A stretch of 6,261 nt of DNA, taken from positions 1 through 6,261 of the forward strand of contig JAMPXR010000161.1 in assembly GCA_023701085.1 (NCBI GenBank), written 5' to 3'. This DNA is from Ramlibacter sp. Lineage in GTDB: Bacteria; Pseudomonadota; Gammaproteobacteria; Burkholderiales; Burkholderiaceae_C. The first letter of the stretch is position 1; each line of letters begins with the position of its first letter. The translations under genes were made by a program, and so were the position numbers. Shown here piece after piece: positions 1-6,117 of the stretch. The notes under the pieces were generated by a model. It searched no databases, had not been told where the DNA came from, and worked only from the letters and a program-made list of their open reading frames with translations.

Positions 1-1489
1 CCTTGTGGTTCGACACGCGGCCGTGGTCGACGAAGAGGTAGGGATGGAAGCGCACGCCGGCCGAGGGCTCCATGACGGGCGCCGATGCCTCGATGCGCGC
101 CGCGAAGCCGGAGTCGCCGGTCAATTCCCTTTCCGTATAGCCGCGCACGGTGCCGGCGCCGCCCAGCCCGAATCTCTCGCCGGAGATCAGGGCATGGGGG
201 CTGAGCTGAAGGTCCAGCCGGGCGTTGATCGCAAAGCCCCTGGCCAGCGTCATGTCCCGGAATCCGGACAGGCGGGAGATGAGGTAATGCCTCCTGGCGC
301 CGGCACGCGCGGCCTCGAAGGTTTCCCGTGAGCTGCCCCCGGCGTTGGCGGACAGGGAGGCATGCACTCCCCAGGCCGCCTGCGGGCCCTGTTTCTGGCC
401 GGTGTAGGCCAGCAGAAGCGGCACGGCCGTGACGCTCACGCCGGCCGAGCCGCACGCGGCGGAACCGAAAGCCCCCACCGAGCACTCGTTGTCGTATTCG
501 CGCCCATCCACGCCGAGGGTGAGCCGGTGGTCGTATTCGCCGATCCGCTCGAGGTTGCGGTTGGCGCGAAGCCCCAGCACCGTGCCTTTGCCGGCGAAGT
601 TCAAGGGGCCGGCAGGCGTGAACGTCGTGCCGATGCTCACATTCGAATGGGCGAAAAAGGCATCGAACGACGCCGACTGCGAGTACACGGGCACGCGGTA
701 ACCGGCGGCGAAGATGCGAACCCGGTCGGGGTGCTCCGGCGAGGTCTGGTACTGCATCGTGGCGACGTGGTCCCGCCCGAACAGGTTCGAATGCTGCACG
801 CCGACGATCACGCGGTGCTTGCCCGTCGATTCCTGTCCCGCGTTGTTGTAGCCCAGCAGGAACTGCAGCGGCCGGGTCTCGGTCACGGCGACGTCGGCGT
901 CGACTTCCCCTGGCCTGGCGCCCGCGCTCAGCGTCACCTTGACCTCCTTGGCGGGGTTTTCGTTGCTCAGCTGGATGTCCCGGTCGATGGCGCGCACGAT
1001 CGGCGTCGCGCCCTCGCGCAGGCTCGGCAGCCCGGCCCGGATGTTGGCGTCGTCGAAGTGCAGGTTGCCCGCGATCCGCACGTTGGCAAGCTTGCCCTCG
1101 ACGACGCGGATCACGACCGTGCCGCCGCTGATGTCCTGCTCCGGGAGGTAGGCGACGACGCCGCCATAGCCTGCGGCCCGATACGCGTTCTGGATGCGCG
1201 CCGCGACCTGGTTGAGTTCGGGCAGGCTGCGTTGGGTGCCGGCGAATCCGGCGGTCAGGCCGGAAATCGCCGCGTCCGGCAACAAGGTGTTGCCTTCCAC
1301 GCGCAGCGCGGTGACGTTGATTCTTTGCTGCTGCGCCGCCGGCGCGGCGGGCGCCTGCGCCGGCACCTCGACCGCCGCGCCGAGGATGGAGAAGGCGGCG
1401 GCGCAACGAAGCAGCATCCGTCCATGTTCGGCCCGCCGTGGGGACGAGCGCGGAGACGCGGAGCCATCAACAGGATTTTGGTTGTTCAT
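1..1489 (-). CDS. TpsB-family outer-membrane transporter (FhaC/ShlB/HecB type), 3' end outside window
   Basis: Two-partner-secretion (type Vb) transporters export one large TpsA exoprotein (haemagglutinin, haemolysin or contact-dependent toxin) across the outer membrane. The open frame gives 496 residues without a stop and runs off the left edge; the family is usually about 550-590 residues, so roughly the last 60-90 are missing. A signal-peptide-like segment lies near residues 25-46 (MLLRCAAAFSILGAA, then VPAQA). Two POTRA-like domains follow at about 57-133 (LRVEGNTLLP, ending VVIRVVEGKL) and 134-207 (VRIAGNLHFDDANIRAGLP). A beta-barrel occupies the rest. The family's diagnostic VRGY motif is at 448-451 in GGAGTVRGYTERELTGDSGF, and FVDHGRV at 486-492 matches a late barrel strand. 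The first ATG (1489) follows an in-frame stop but has no clear ribosome binding site. Met25 (1417) is preceded by GGA and would give a conventional signal peptide, so it may be the true start. The gene lies 65 bases after the phosphatase gene on the same strand. No TpsA partner is visible. Family call is firm; the substrate is unknown. Confidence 0.93.
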   Translation of the reverse strand, partial: MNNQNPVDGSASPRSSPRRAEHGRMLLRCAAAFSILGAAVEVPAQAPAAPAAQQQRINVTALRVEGNTLLPDAAISGLTAGFAGTQRSLPELNQVAARIQNAYRAAGYGGVVAYLPEQDISGGTVVIRVVEGKLANVRIAGNLHFDDANIRAGLPSLREGATPIVRAIDRDIQLSNENPAKEVKVTLSAGARPGEVDADVAVTETRPLQFLLGYNNAGQESTGKHRVIVGVQHSNLFGRDHVATMQYQTSPEHPDRVRIFAAGYRVPVYSQSASFDAFFAHSNVSIGTTFTPAGPLNFAGKGTVLGLRANRNLERIGEYDHRLTLGVDGREYDNECSVGAFGSAACGSAGVSVTAVPLLLAYTGQKQGPQAAWGVHASLSANAGGSSRETFEAARAGARRHYLISRLSGFRDMTLARGFAINARLDLQLSPHALISGERFGLGGAGTVRGYTERELTGDSGFAARIEASAPVMEPSAGVRFHPYLFVDHGRVSNHK

Positions 1490-1554
1490 GTTCGGGCGAC
1501 GGCGAATGGCGGGGCAGGCAGCCTACTACGAAATCCCGCCGTTTTTAAGCGGAG

Positions 1555-2373
1555 TTACACGTGAGGGACCGGACGGGTGCCCGGCGGGATCGTGTCTTCG
1601 TCCGAGGACGAGGCCGGCAGGCAACGCAACACATAGGCGCTGAAGTTGTCGTGGGCCGCGGGCATGCAGGCCCGCACGGCGGCGGCGAGCCGGTCGCGCC
1701 AGGCCTCGACGTCGCTGCTGCCGGCGTGCAAGTCGCCGAGGCGGGTTTCGTCCAGCAATTCCCAGACGCCGTCGCTGCAGAGCAGCACCCCGTCCCCGGG
1801 CTGCAGCGTGACGGGCTGCTCGGTCAGATAGGGCTGGGCCTGCTCATCGTTGGCGCCCAGCGACGCGTACAGCACGTTGCGCTGCGGATGGTCCCGCAGC
1901 CCTCGCGCCGGGTACAGCCCCGCGTCGATGAAGCGTTGCACCAGGCTGTGGTCGTGCGTCTGAGCCGCGACCCGATCGCCCCGGAAAACGTAGCCGCGCG
2001 AATCGCCCAAATTGCCCAGCAAGGCCTCGCCGCGCTGGTAATTGACCAGCACCAGCACCACTGTCGAGGCCATGCGGGCCAATCGGGCTTCGGTCTTCTG
2101 TTTGGCCACGACGGCTTGGTGCGCCTGCCCGATGCAGTGTCGCACCGTGTCCGCGGAAAAAACCGGCAGCTGCCGGAATGCCGATTGGGCGGCGGCCACG
2201 GCGGTTTGCGCGGCGACATCGCCTCCGCCTTGCCCGCCCGCACCGTCAGCCAGCACGAACAGGCGCAAGGCCCCTACGGCCTCGCAATCGCCCAGGGCGT
2301 CCTCGTTGTAATCACGTCCACCCTGGTGCGTAAAACTGGCGACCTCGATCCGGATGGCGCCACCGTTGCTCAT
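1555..2373 (-). CDS. pppA: PP2C-type Ser/Thr protein phosphatase of the T6SS (PppA type)
   Basis: The 272-residue product is a metal-dependent PP2C phosphatase. The metal-binding motifs appear in order: RDYNEDA at 20-26, LADGAGGQGGG at 41-51, GNLGDSRGYVFR at 120-131, CSDGVWELLDE at 199-209 and HDNFSAYVLR at 241-250. The acidic residues D25, D43, D201 and D242 are therefore in the expected places, and the enzyme should be active. THDHSLVQRFI (139-149) is the usual segment after the GDSR strand. There is no signal peptide or membrane segment, so it is cytoplasmic. In Pseudomonas aeruginosa, PppA removes the phosphate that kinase PpkA places on the FHA protein and so switches T6SS assembly off. 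The same role is inferred here from its position directly after tagH. Its ATG overlaps the tagH stop (TGATG), with GAGGG just upstream, which suggests translational coupling. The C-terminal tail after residue 252 is acidic, then Pro-rich, and looks disordered. The family is certain; the T6SS role is inferred from context. Confidence 0.93.
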   Translation of the reverse strand: MSNGGAIRIEVASFTHQGGRDYNEDALGDCEAVGALRLFVLADGAGGQGGGDVAAQTAVAAAQSAFRQLPVFSADTVRHCIGQAHQAVVAKQKTEARLARMASTVVLVLVNYQRGEALLGNLGDSRGYVFRGDRVAAQTHDHSLVQRFIDAGLYPARGLRDHPQRNVLYASLGANDEQAQPYLTEQPVTLQPGDGVLLCSDGVWELLDETRLGDLHAGSSDVEAWRDRLAAAVRACMPAAHDNFSAYVLRCLPASSSDEDTIPPGTRPVPHV

Positions 2374-2386
2374 CAGGGCCCTCGGT
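2371..2386 (-). promoter_or_regulatory. Overlapping stop/start TGATG with upstream ribosome binding site (tagH-pppA coupling)
   Basis: Read on the minus strand, the tagH stop TGA (2375-2373) shares its last base with the pppA start ATG (2373-2371). A GAGGG element lies about five bases before the overlap, inside the last codons of tagH. This arrangement normally lets ribosomes finishing tagH restart at pppA. It supports both the chosen pppA start and co-translation of the sensor and phosphatase in a fixed ratio. Confidence 0.8.
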
Positions 2387-4151
2387 CAGTCGATCGGGCC
2401 TTCATGCGCGCGGTCTCGCTTTCGTAGGCAGCGACGAAGGCCTTGCCAAAGACGCTCTGGAAATCGTCCTCGACTTCGCGCCGCAGCTGCGCATAGCGTT
2501 CCAGGTACAGGTCCCACAACCGGGTCTTGCGCATGGCGGGCAGCGCCTTCTCCAGCAGCGAGCCGCGAATGAGGCGCTCGCCCAGGATCGCGGGATCGAA
2601 CTTGGCCAGCACTTCGTCCAAGGCCGCGCGCGTGCCCGCGATCACCCCCAGCTCGTGCGCCCGCAGGTCGTTGAATGCGTCGTCCATCGCCTCGTCCGGG
2701 CGCATGAAGCCGGGCATGGCCCGGCCCAGGAACTGAAGCAGCACGGCCTCGGCATTGGGCAGGAACTTCAAGGGGTTGTTGGCCTCGGTCGAAATGATGG
2801 TGACGCTGGCTTGCACTTCCCGCTTGATGTTGGCGCGCACGGCAAGCATGTCGATGGCGCCCGCCGTCGCGCTGCGCAGCAAGGCGCCAATCAGCGCCAT
2901 GACCTCGGGCGTCAGGCCATGGGGCAGCGCGGCCGGCGGCAGCCGCGCGCCGGTCAGGAAAGCGCGCGCCAGCGCATCGGCCGACCCAACGGGCATGGGC
3001 GGCGGCTGGAAGGCCTGTGCCGGCGCCGCGCCACGAGGCGCGGCCTGCGGGGCCGGCGGCGAGGCGGGTTGCGGCTGCAGTGGCCGCGGCGGCTGGTAGG
3101 CTCCGCCGATTTCCGCCAGGTCGTCGCGCATCGGCACGCCCAGGCTCTCGGGCCGCGCAGCGTCCCCGAAGAGGGCCAGCGGGTCACCATTGTCGGGCTG
3201 GGCCAGCAAGGAAGACGCCGCCCCCGACGCGCTGCCTGGCACGCCAGCGCCCGCCCCCACGGCGGCAAGAAACGGGTCGCCGGACGCGGCGCCGCCCGGC
3301 GCGAACAAGGCGTCGATGGACTCTTCCGCCTGCACCAGCGCATGCGGCGCGCCCGCGCCCGAACCCCCCGACATGGCAGCCAGGGGGTCCGCGCTGTTTC
3401 GGGCCGACGCCGACGGCAAATCGAAGGGATTGAAGTCCTCCGGAATGAGCAGCGCGGGCGGCGGCGTGCGCGCGGGCGCGCCGCCTAGGTCCGCGCTCGG
3501 GGCGGGCGCGGCAAGCGGGTCCAGGGCGGCTCGAGGCAACTGGCCCAATGCGGCAAACGGATCGGCGCCGGCAGCGGGCGCGCCGCCGAATGCCGCCAGG
3601 GGGTCGGCACCGGCCGCCGGCGCGCGCGGCGTCGAGGCCGCCGAACCCAGCAGTCCTGCCAAGGGATCATCGACGGGATGCAAGGGTGCGCCCGGCATGG
3701 GCACGGCGGACGGCCCCGGTGCCGGCGCGTCCGGCGCTGACAGGCCGGCGAACGGGTCCGCTCCCGCCGGCGCGACGGCGGCGAGGTTCTGCGTGGGTTC
3801 CAGGACTTCCTGCGGCTCGGCGCCGGCCGGCGCTTCGCAGGAACTCACCAGCAGCACGTAAGGGCCGATGCCCAGGCGCATCCCCTGCGCGAGCGGCATC
3901 GCCTGGCCGGACTTCAACTGCGCGCCGCCCGCGTCGATGGTCAGGACCGTGCTGGAGTTCGTGATGGTGGGCACATCGTGCGGAAAACTGATCGTCGCGT
4001 GCAGGCGCGACACGCGCCGGTGCGGATCCGGCAAGGCCAGCGTGTTGCCCTCGTCCCGGCCGATCGTGCCGCCCGCGCCTTCGAAGCGGCAGCTCGCGCC
4101 GGCCACCGGTTTGTCATCGAGCGAAACGAGATCCAGGGTGACTTGCGGCAT
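2373..4151 (-). CDS. tagH: T6SS-associated FHA-domain protein TagH (Fha family)
   Basis: The 592-residue cytoplasmic protein has three parts. Residues 1-105 are an FHA domain with TIGR at 29-32 and RRVSRLHATI at 45-54, the usual phosphothreonine-binding Arg and Ser/His elements. Residues about 106-390 are a Pro/Ala/Gly-rich, probably disordered linker carrying repeated D-P-L/F motifs and the segment LIPEDFNPFDLP (235-246). Residues about 391-585 are the C-terminal domain specific to T6SS FHA proteins, with LLRSATAGAIDMLAVRANIK (424-443), EANNPLKFLPNAEAVLLQFL (456-475) and RLWDLYLERY (544-553). In Pseudomonas, Fha1 binds phosphothreonine placed by PpkA and promotes T6SS assembly; the same job is inferred here. 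At 592 residues it looks longer than typical relatives (about 400-500 from memory), and the linker accounts for the excess. The ATG at 4151 is preceded by a weak Gly/Ala-type site (GAGATCGAG). It heads the minus-strand arm, is divergent from tssA, and overlaps the phosphatase start by one base. Confidence 0.94.
   Translation of the reverse strand: MPQVTLDLVSLDDKPVAGASCRFEGAGGTIGRDEGNTLALPDPHRRVSRLHATISFPHDVPTITNSSTVLTIDAGGAQLKSGQAMPLAQGMRLGIGPYVLLVSSCEAPAGAEPQEVLEPTQNLAAVAPAGADPFAGLSAPDAPAPGPSAVPMPGAPLHPVDDPLAGLLGSAASTPRAPAAGADPLAAFGGAPAAGADPFAALGQLPRAALDPLAAPAPSADLGGAPARTPPPALLIPEDFNPFDLPSASARNSADPLAAMSGGSGAGAPHALVQAEESIDALFAPGGAASGDPFLAAVGAGAGVPGSASGAASSLLAQPDNGDPLALFGDAARPESLGVPMRDDLAEIGGAYQPPRPLQPQPASPPAPQAAPRGAAPAQAFQPPPMPVGSADALARAFLTGARLPPAALPHGLTPEVMALIGALLRSATAGAIDMLAVRANIKREVQASVTIISTEANNPLKFLPNAEAVLLQFLGRAMPGFMRPDEAMDDAFNDLRAHELGVIAGTRAALDEVLAKFDPAILGERLIRGSLLEKALPAMRKTRLWDLYLERYAQLRREVEDDFQSVFGKAFVAAYESETARMKARSTDRGP
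3168..3761 (-). repeat. Asp-Pro-Leu/Phe short-motif repeats inside the tagH linker
   Basis: This stretch encodes TagH residues about 131-328. It contains at least eight copies of a short motif of the form (A/G/D/L)-D-P-(F/L)-(A/L)-(A/G): ADPFAGL at 131, DDPLAGL at 161, ADPLAAF at 182, ADPFAAL at 196, LDPLAAP at 210, ADPLAAM at 254, GDPFLAA at 291 and GDPLALF at 322. A looser copy, FNPFDLP, lies at 240. The spacing is irregular (about 12-44 residues). The copies share similar DNA, read on the plus strand as versions of GCCGCCAGGGGGTC, so expansion by short duplications is plausible. The linker is otherwise Ala/Pro/Gly-rich with no predicted fold visible by eye. Function unknown. Confidence 0.75.
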
Positions 4152-4258
4152 ACGCTCGATCTCGCTTGGTCAAGCAGGGAAGGACGAAGGGTGTGGGATG
4201 CGGCAAATTCTGACCGCGTTGGCGTTTCCCGGCAAGCCGCCGATGCGCATTGGTCCAT

Positions 4259-4272
4259 TGGGGCGCGCCCCA
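4259..4272. promoter_or_regulatory. Perfect 14-base palindrome, candidate operator
   Basis: TGGGGCGCGCCCCA reads the same on both strands across all 14 bases. It lies about 110 bases before the tagH start and about 220 before the tssA start. A symmetric site of this size in a divergent promoter region is typical of binding by a dimeric regulator. G+C-rich palindromes also arise by chance in this kind of genome, so the role is only a suggestion. Confidence 0.35.
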
Positions 4273-4332
4273 GCGCATGCTCATTCGCTCCAAGCCACAG
4301 ACGGACGTCGGCGAGCCCGGCCCCCGCCACCT

Positions 4333-4364
4333 GGGAATAAGTCCCTTGCATCTTTGACTGCAAG
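4333..4364. promoter_or_regulatory. Two abutting inverted repeats
   Basis: GGGA (4333-4336) pairs with TCCC (4342-4345) around a 5-base loop. CTTGCA (4345-4350) pairs with TGCAAG (4359-4364) around an 8-base loop. The two share base 4345. The second overlaps the weak -35 candidates for tssA, which would suit an operator. The stems are too short, and lack a following T-run, for a terminator. The function is unproven. Confidence 0.35.
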
Positions 4365-4480
4365 CTGCTCTACTCCATTGCCCGTGCTGAGTGGCACAGA
4401 CGCATCGGACGGCGAAGTTGCGCGAGCGGCGAAGCGGCCGTTCGAGCCGCCCTCGCGGCGCCGGCTGGCCCAGCGAACAG

Positions 4481-4487
4481 GGAGAGG
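4481..4487 (+). promoter_or_regulatory. Strong ribosome binding site that fixes the tssA TTG start
   Basis: GGAGAGG lies three to nine bases before TTG at 4491. It is the only good Shine-Dalgarno match near the start of the TssA-like frame. The next in-frame ATG is Met60, which falls inside the conserved ImpA_N domain. The site therefore supports a TTG start. Confidence 0.8.
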
Positions 4488-4490
4488 CAC

Positions 4491-5531
4491 TTGTACGATC
4501 TGAGTCATCACGCACTGCCGATTGACCCGCAGCAGCCTTGCGGCCCCGACTGCGAGTACGACCCCAGCTTCCTGGCCCTGACGCAGGCCGCCATCGGAAA
4601 GCCGGAGCAGCAGTTCGGCGACACGGTGATCCCCGCGGTCGAGCCCGATTGGCGCAGCGTCGAACAGATGGCCTCCGAGCTCATGGGCAAGACGCGGGAC
4701 CTGCGAGTGGCCTCCTTGCTGACTGTGGCGGCGACCAGGTTACATGGAGTTACCGGGTTTGCGGCTGGTATCAAACTCGTGCAGATACTGTGCGAGCAAT
4801 ACTGGGACGAGGTGCACCCGCGCCTCGTCATCGAGGGCGACAGCGACCCCTACCTTCGAATCAACGCCCTGACCTCGCTGTCGGGCAGCAGCGGCGGTTA
4901 CGCCGAGAGCTCGCCCATGATGCGCGCGCTTCGCGATGCGCCGATCGCCAATCGCGCGGTGACGATCAAGGTGCGCGATGTCGAGCTTGCCGCGACCAAT
5001 GACGCGTCCAGCAGCTATTCGGATGCGCAGATCGTTTCGATCCTCAACGATGCGATCGCGGAAGGCTCGGAGGCGATCGCCGCGTTCGAGGCGGCCGCTT
5101 CGTCTTTCGCGGCCCTGAACGCGCAGGTCGCCTCGCGAATGTCGGGGCAGGAGCTGCCGGATTTTTCCGACCTGGAGGCCCTGATCAAGGCGGTCGGCGG
5201 CGCGATTGCAGGGGCCAGGGCATCGGGCGTCGCCGAACCTTCAAGCGACGGCACCGACCCCGCATCCGACGGTGTCGACGCCGCAGCCGGCGGGCCTGGC
5301 GCGCGCAGCGCTGCGCCGGGCGAGATCCGCTCGCGCGACGATGTGCGTCGCGCGCTTCAGCGTGTTTGTGAATACCTGGAGAAGCACGAGCCCAGCAATC
5401 CCGCATCGCTGTTCGCGCGCCGGGCCGAACGGATGCTGGGCATGGATTTCATCGGCATCGTGCGCGAACTGTCCCCGGATTCGATGCAGCAAATACAGAT
5501 CGTTACTGGCGCAAAAATCGCGGAGGAGTGA
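4491..5531 (+). CDS. tssA: T6SS baseplate/sheath-assembly protein TssA (ImpA family)
   Basis: The 346-residue cytoplasmic protein is the TssA subunit that sits at the baseplate or sheath end and coordinates tube and sheath polymerisation. The N-terminal ImpA_N domain spans about residues 8-165 and opens with PQQPCGPDCEYDPSF (13-27). It continues with DWRSVEQMASELMGKTRDLR (53-72) and QYWDEVHPRL (103-112). A helical middle region (about 175-242) and a low-complexity Ser/Asp/Ala/Gly linker (about 245-280) follow. The C-terminal segment RRALQRVCEYLEKHEPSNP (286-304) and AERMLGMDFIGIVRELSPD (312-330) matches the short TssA class, which ends near 345 residues, so the length is normal. The start is TTG with GGAGAGG just upstream, a weak initiation codon. 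Residues 83-90 use a run of codons uncommon in G+C-rich genes (AGG TTA CAT GGA GTT). It is the first gene of the plus-strand T6SS arm; tssB begins 49 bases after its stop. Confidence 0.94.
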   Translation: MYDLSHHALPIDPQQPCGPDCEYDPSFLALTQAAIGKPEQQFGDTVIPAVEPDWRSVEQMASELMGKTRDLRVASLLTVAATRLHGVTGFAAGIKLVQILCEQYWDEVHPRLVIEGDSDPYLRINALTSLSGSSGGYAESSPMMRALRDAPIANRAVTIKVRDVELAATNDASSSYSDAQIVSILNDAIAEGSEAIAAFEAAASSFAALNAQVASRMSGQELPDFSDLEALIKAVGGAIAGARASGVAEPSSDGTDPASDGVDAAAGGPGARSAAPGEIRSRDDVRRALQRVCEYLEKHEPSNPASLFARRAERMLGMDFIGIVRELSPDSMQQIQIVTGAKIAEE

Positions 5532-5580
5532 AAGTTACGCCTCCTCACTTTTCGGAACTTACTTGAAAGGGGAACCGGCC

Positions 5581-6102
5581 ATGGCAGCAAGGAAGAGCGG
5601 GCAGAAATGGATTGCGAAGAATCGCGCCCCGCGCGTGCAGATCGAGTACGACGTGGAGGTGTACGGGTCTGAAAAGAAGATCCAGATTCCTTTCGTCATG
5701 GGCGTCTTGGCGGACTTGTCGGGAAAGTCCGAAACGGCCCTGCCGGACATCGCGGATCGCAAATTCGTCGAAATAGATTTCGACAACTTCGACGCCCGCA
5801 TGAAGGCGATCAAGCCGCGTGTCGCCTTCACCGTGCCCAACACCCTCACGGGCGAAGGCTATCTGTCGGTCGACGTGAGCTTCGAGAACATGGACGATTT
5901 TTCACCGGCGAACGTGGCGCGCAAGATCGGCGCGCTCAACCAGCTGCTGGAGGCCCGCACCCAGCTGCACAACCTGCTTTCCTACATGGACGGCAAATCG
6001 GGGGCGGAGGAACTGCTGGCCAAGGTCCTGCAGGATCCCGCACTGATGATGTCCCTGTCCGCGTCGGCCAAGCCGGCGGATTCCGCCCCCGGCGCGCAGT
6101 AA
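5581..6102 (+). CDS. tssB: T6SS contractile sheath small subunit TssB (VipA/ImpB)
   Basis: The 173-residue product is the small sheath protein. It pairs with TssC, and the heterodimers stack into the contractile tube around Hcp. Family signatures are NRAPRVQIEYDVEVYG (14-29), IPFVMGVLADLSG (36-48), RKFVEIDFDNFDARMKAIKP (60-79), the GYLSVDVSFENMDDFSP segment (93-109) and ALNQLLEARTQLHNLLSYMD (118-137). The length is usual for TssB. The end is a short, variable Ala/Pro-rich tail. The ATG at 5581 follows AAAGGGGA (5566-5573) at a good distance. tssC starts 15 bases downstream, as expected for two subunits made in equal amounts. No missing key residues or frame breaks are seen. Confidence 0.97.
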   Translation: MAARKSGQKWIAKNRAPRVQIEYDVEVYGSEKKIQIPFVMGVLADLSGKSETALPDIADRKFVEIDFDNFDARMKAIKPRVAFTVPNTLTGEGYLSVDVSFENMDDFSPANVARKIGALNQLLEARTQLHNLLSYMDGKSGAEELLAKVLQDPALMMSLSASAKPADSAPGAQ

Positions 6103-6117
6103 CAGAAGGAGCAGAAC

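Larger units (their letters stand above)
4152..4490. promoter_or_regulatory. Divergent intergenic region between tagH and tssA
   Basis: This 339-base gap separates the two divergent arms, so it should hold promoters for both. No frame in it codes for a recognisable protein. I see a perfect 14-base palindrome (4259-4272), two abutting hairpins (4333-4364) and the tssA ribosome binding site (4481-4487). The best sigma-70-like pair toward tssA is TTGCAT (4346-4351), a 17-base spacer, then TCTACT (4369-4374). It matches the consensus at 3 and 4 of 6 positions, so it is weak. The isolated TTGACT at 4354-4359 is a better -35 but has no good -10 at the right distance. I found no convincing sigma-54 site. 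Toward tagH I see only poor matches. Start sites and regulators cannot be assigned from sequence alone. Confidence 0.6.

Noticed and set aside
1535..1552. Possible terminator between pppA and the TpsB gene
   Set aside because: The stem is only CCGC/GCGG, and the T/A run lies in the loop rather than after the stem, so it does not look like an intrinsic terminator on either strand.
362..1564. 400-codon open frame on the plus strand
   Set aside because: It lies opposite the TpsB gene, whose minus-strand frame has POTRA domains and the VRGY motif. The plus-strand translation is Arg/Gly-rich with no family resemblance, typical of an antisense frame kept open by high G+C.
1561..2427. 288-codon open frame on the plus strand
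   Set aside because: It is antisense to the PP2C phosphatase gene, which has all its catalytic motifs. The product has no recognisable domain and no ribosome binding site of note.
2655..3488. 277-codon and other open frames (3190-3861, 3548-3964) on the plus strand
   Set aside because: They are shadows of the tagH linker and C-terminal domain. Composition is extreme (Arg or Ala/Gly-rich) and reflects the opposite strand's codons.
4392..4408. TGGCAC resembling a sigma-54 -24 element upstream of tssA
   Set aside because: At the required distance there is no GC -12 element (the bases are TC), so the site fails the invariant spacing rule.
3868..4503. 211-codon plus-strand frame and minus-strand frames (4114-4515, 4281-4511) spanning the tagH-tssA gap
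   Set aside because: They overlap confident genes at one or both ends, show no domain or codon pattern, and lack good ribosome binding sites. The gap is better read as a divergent regulatory region.
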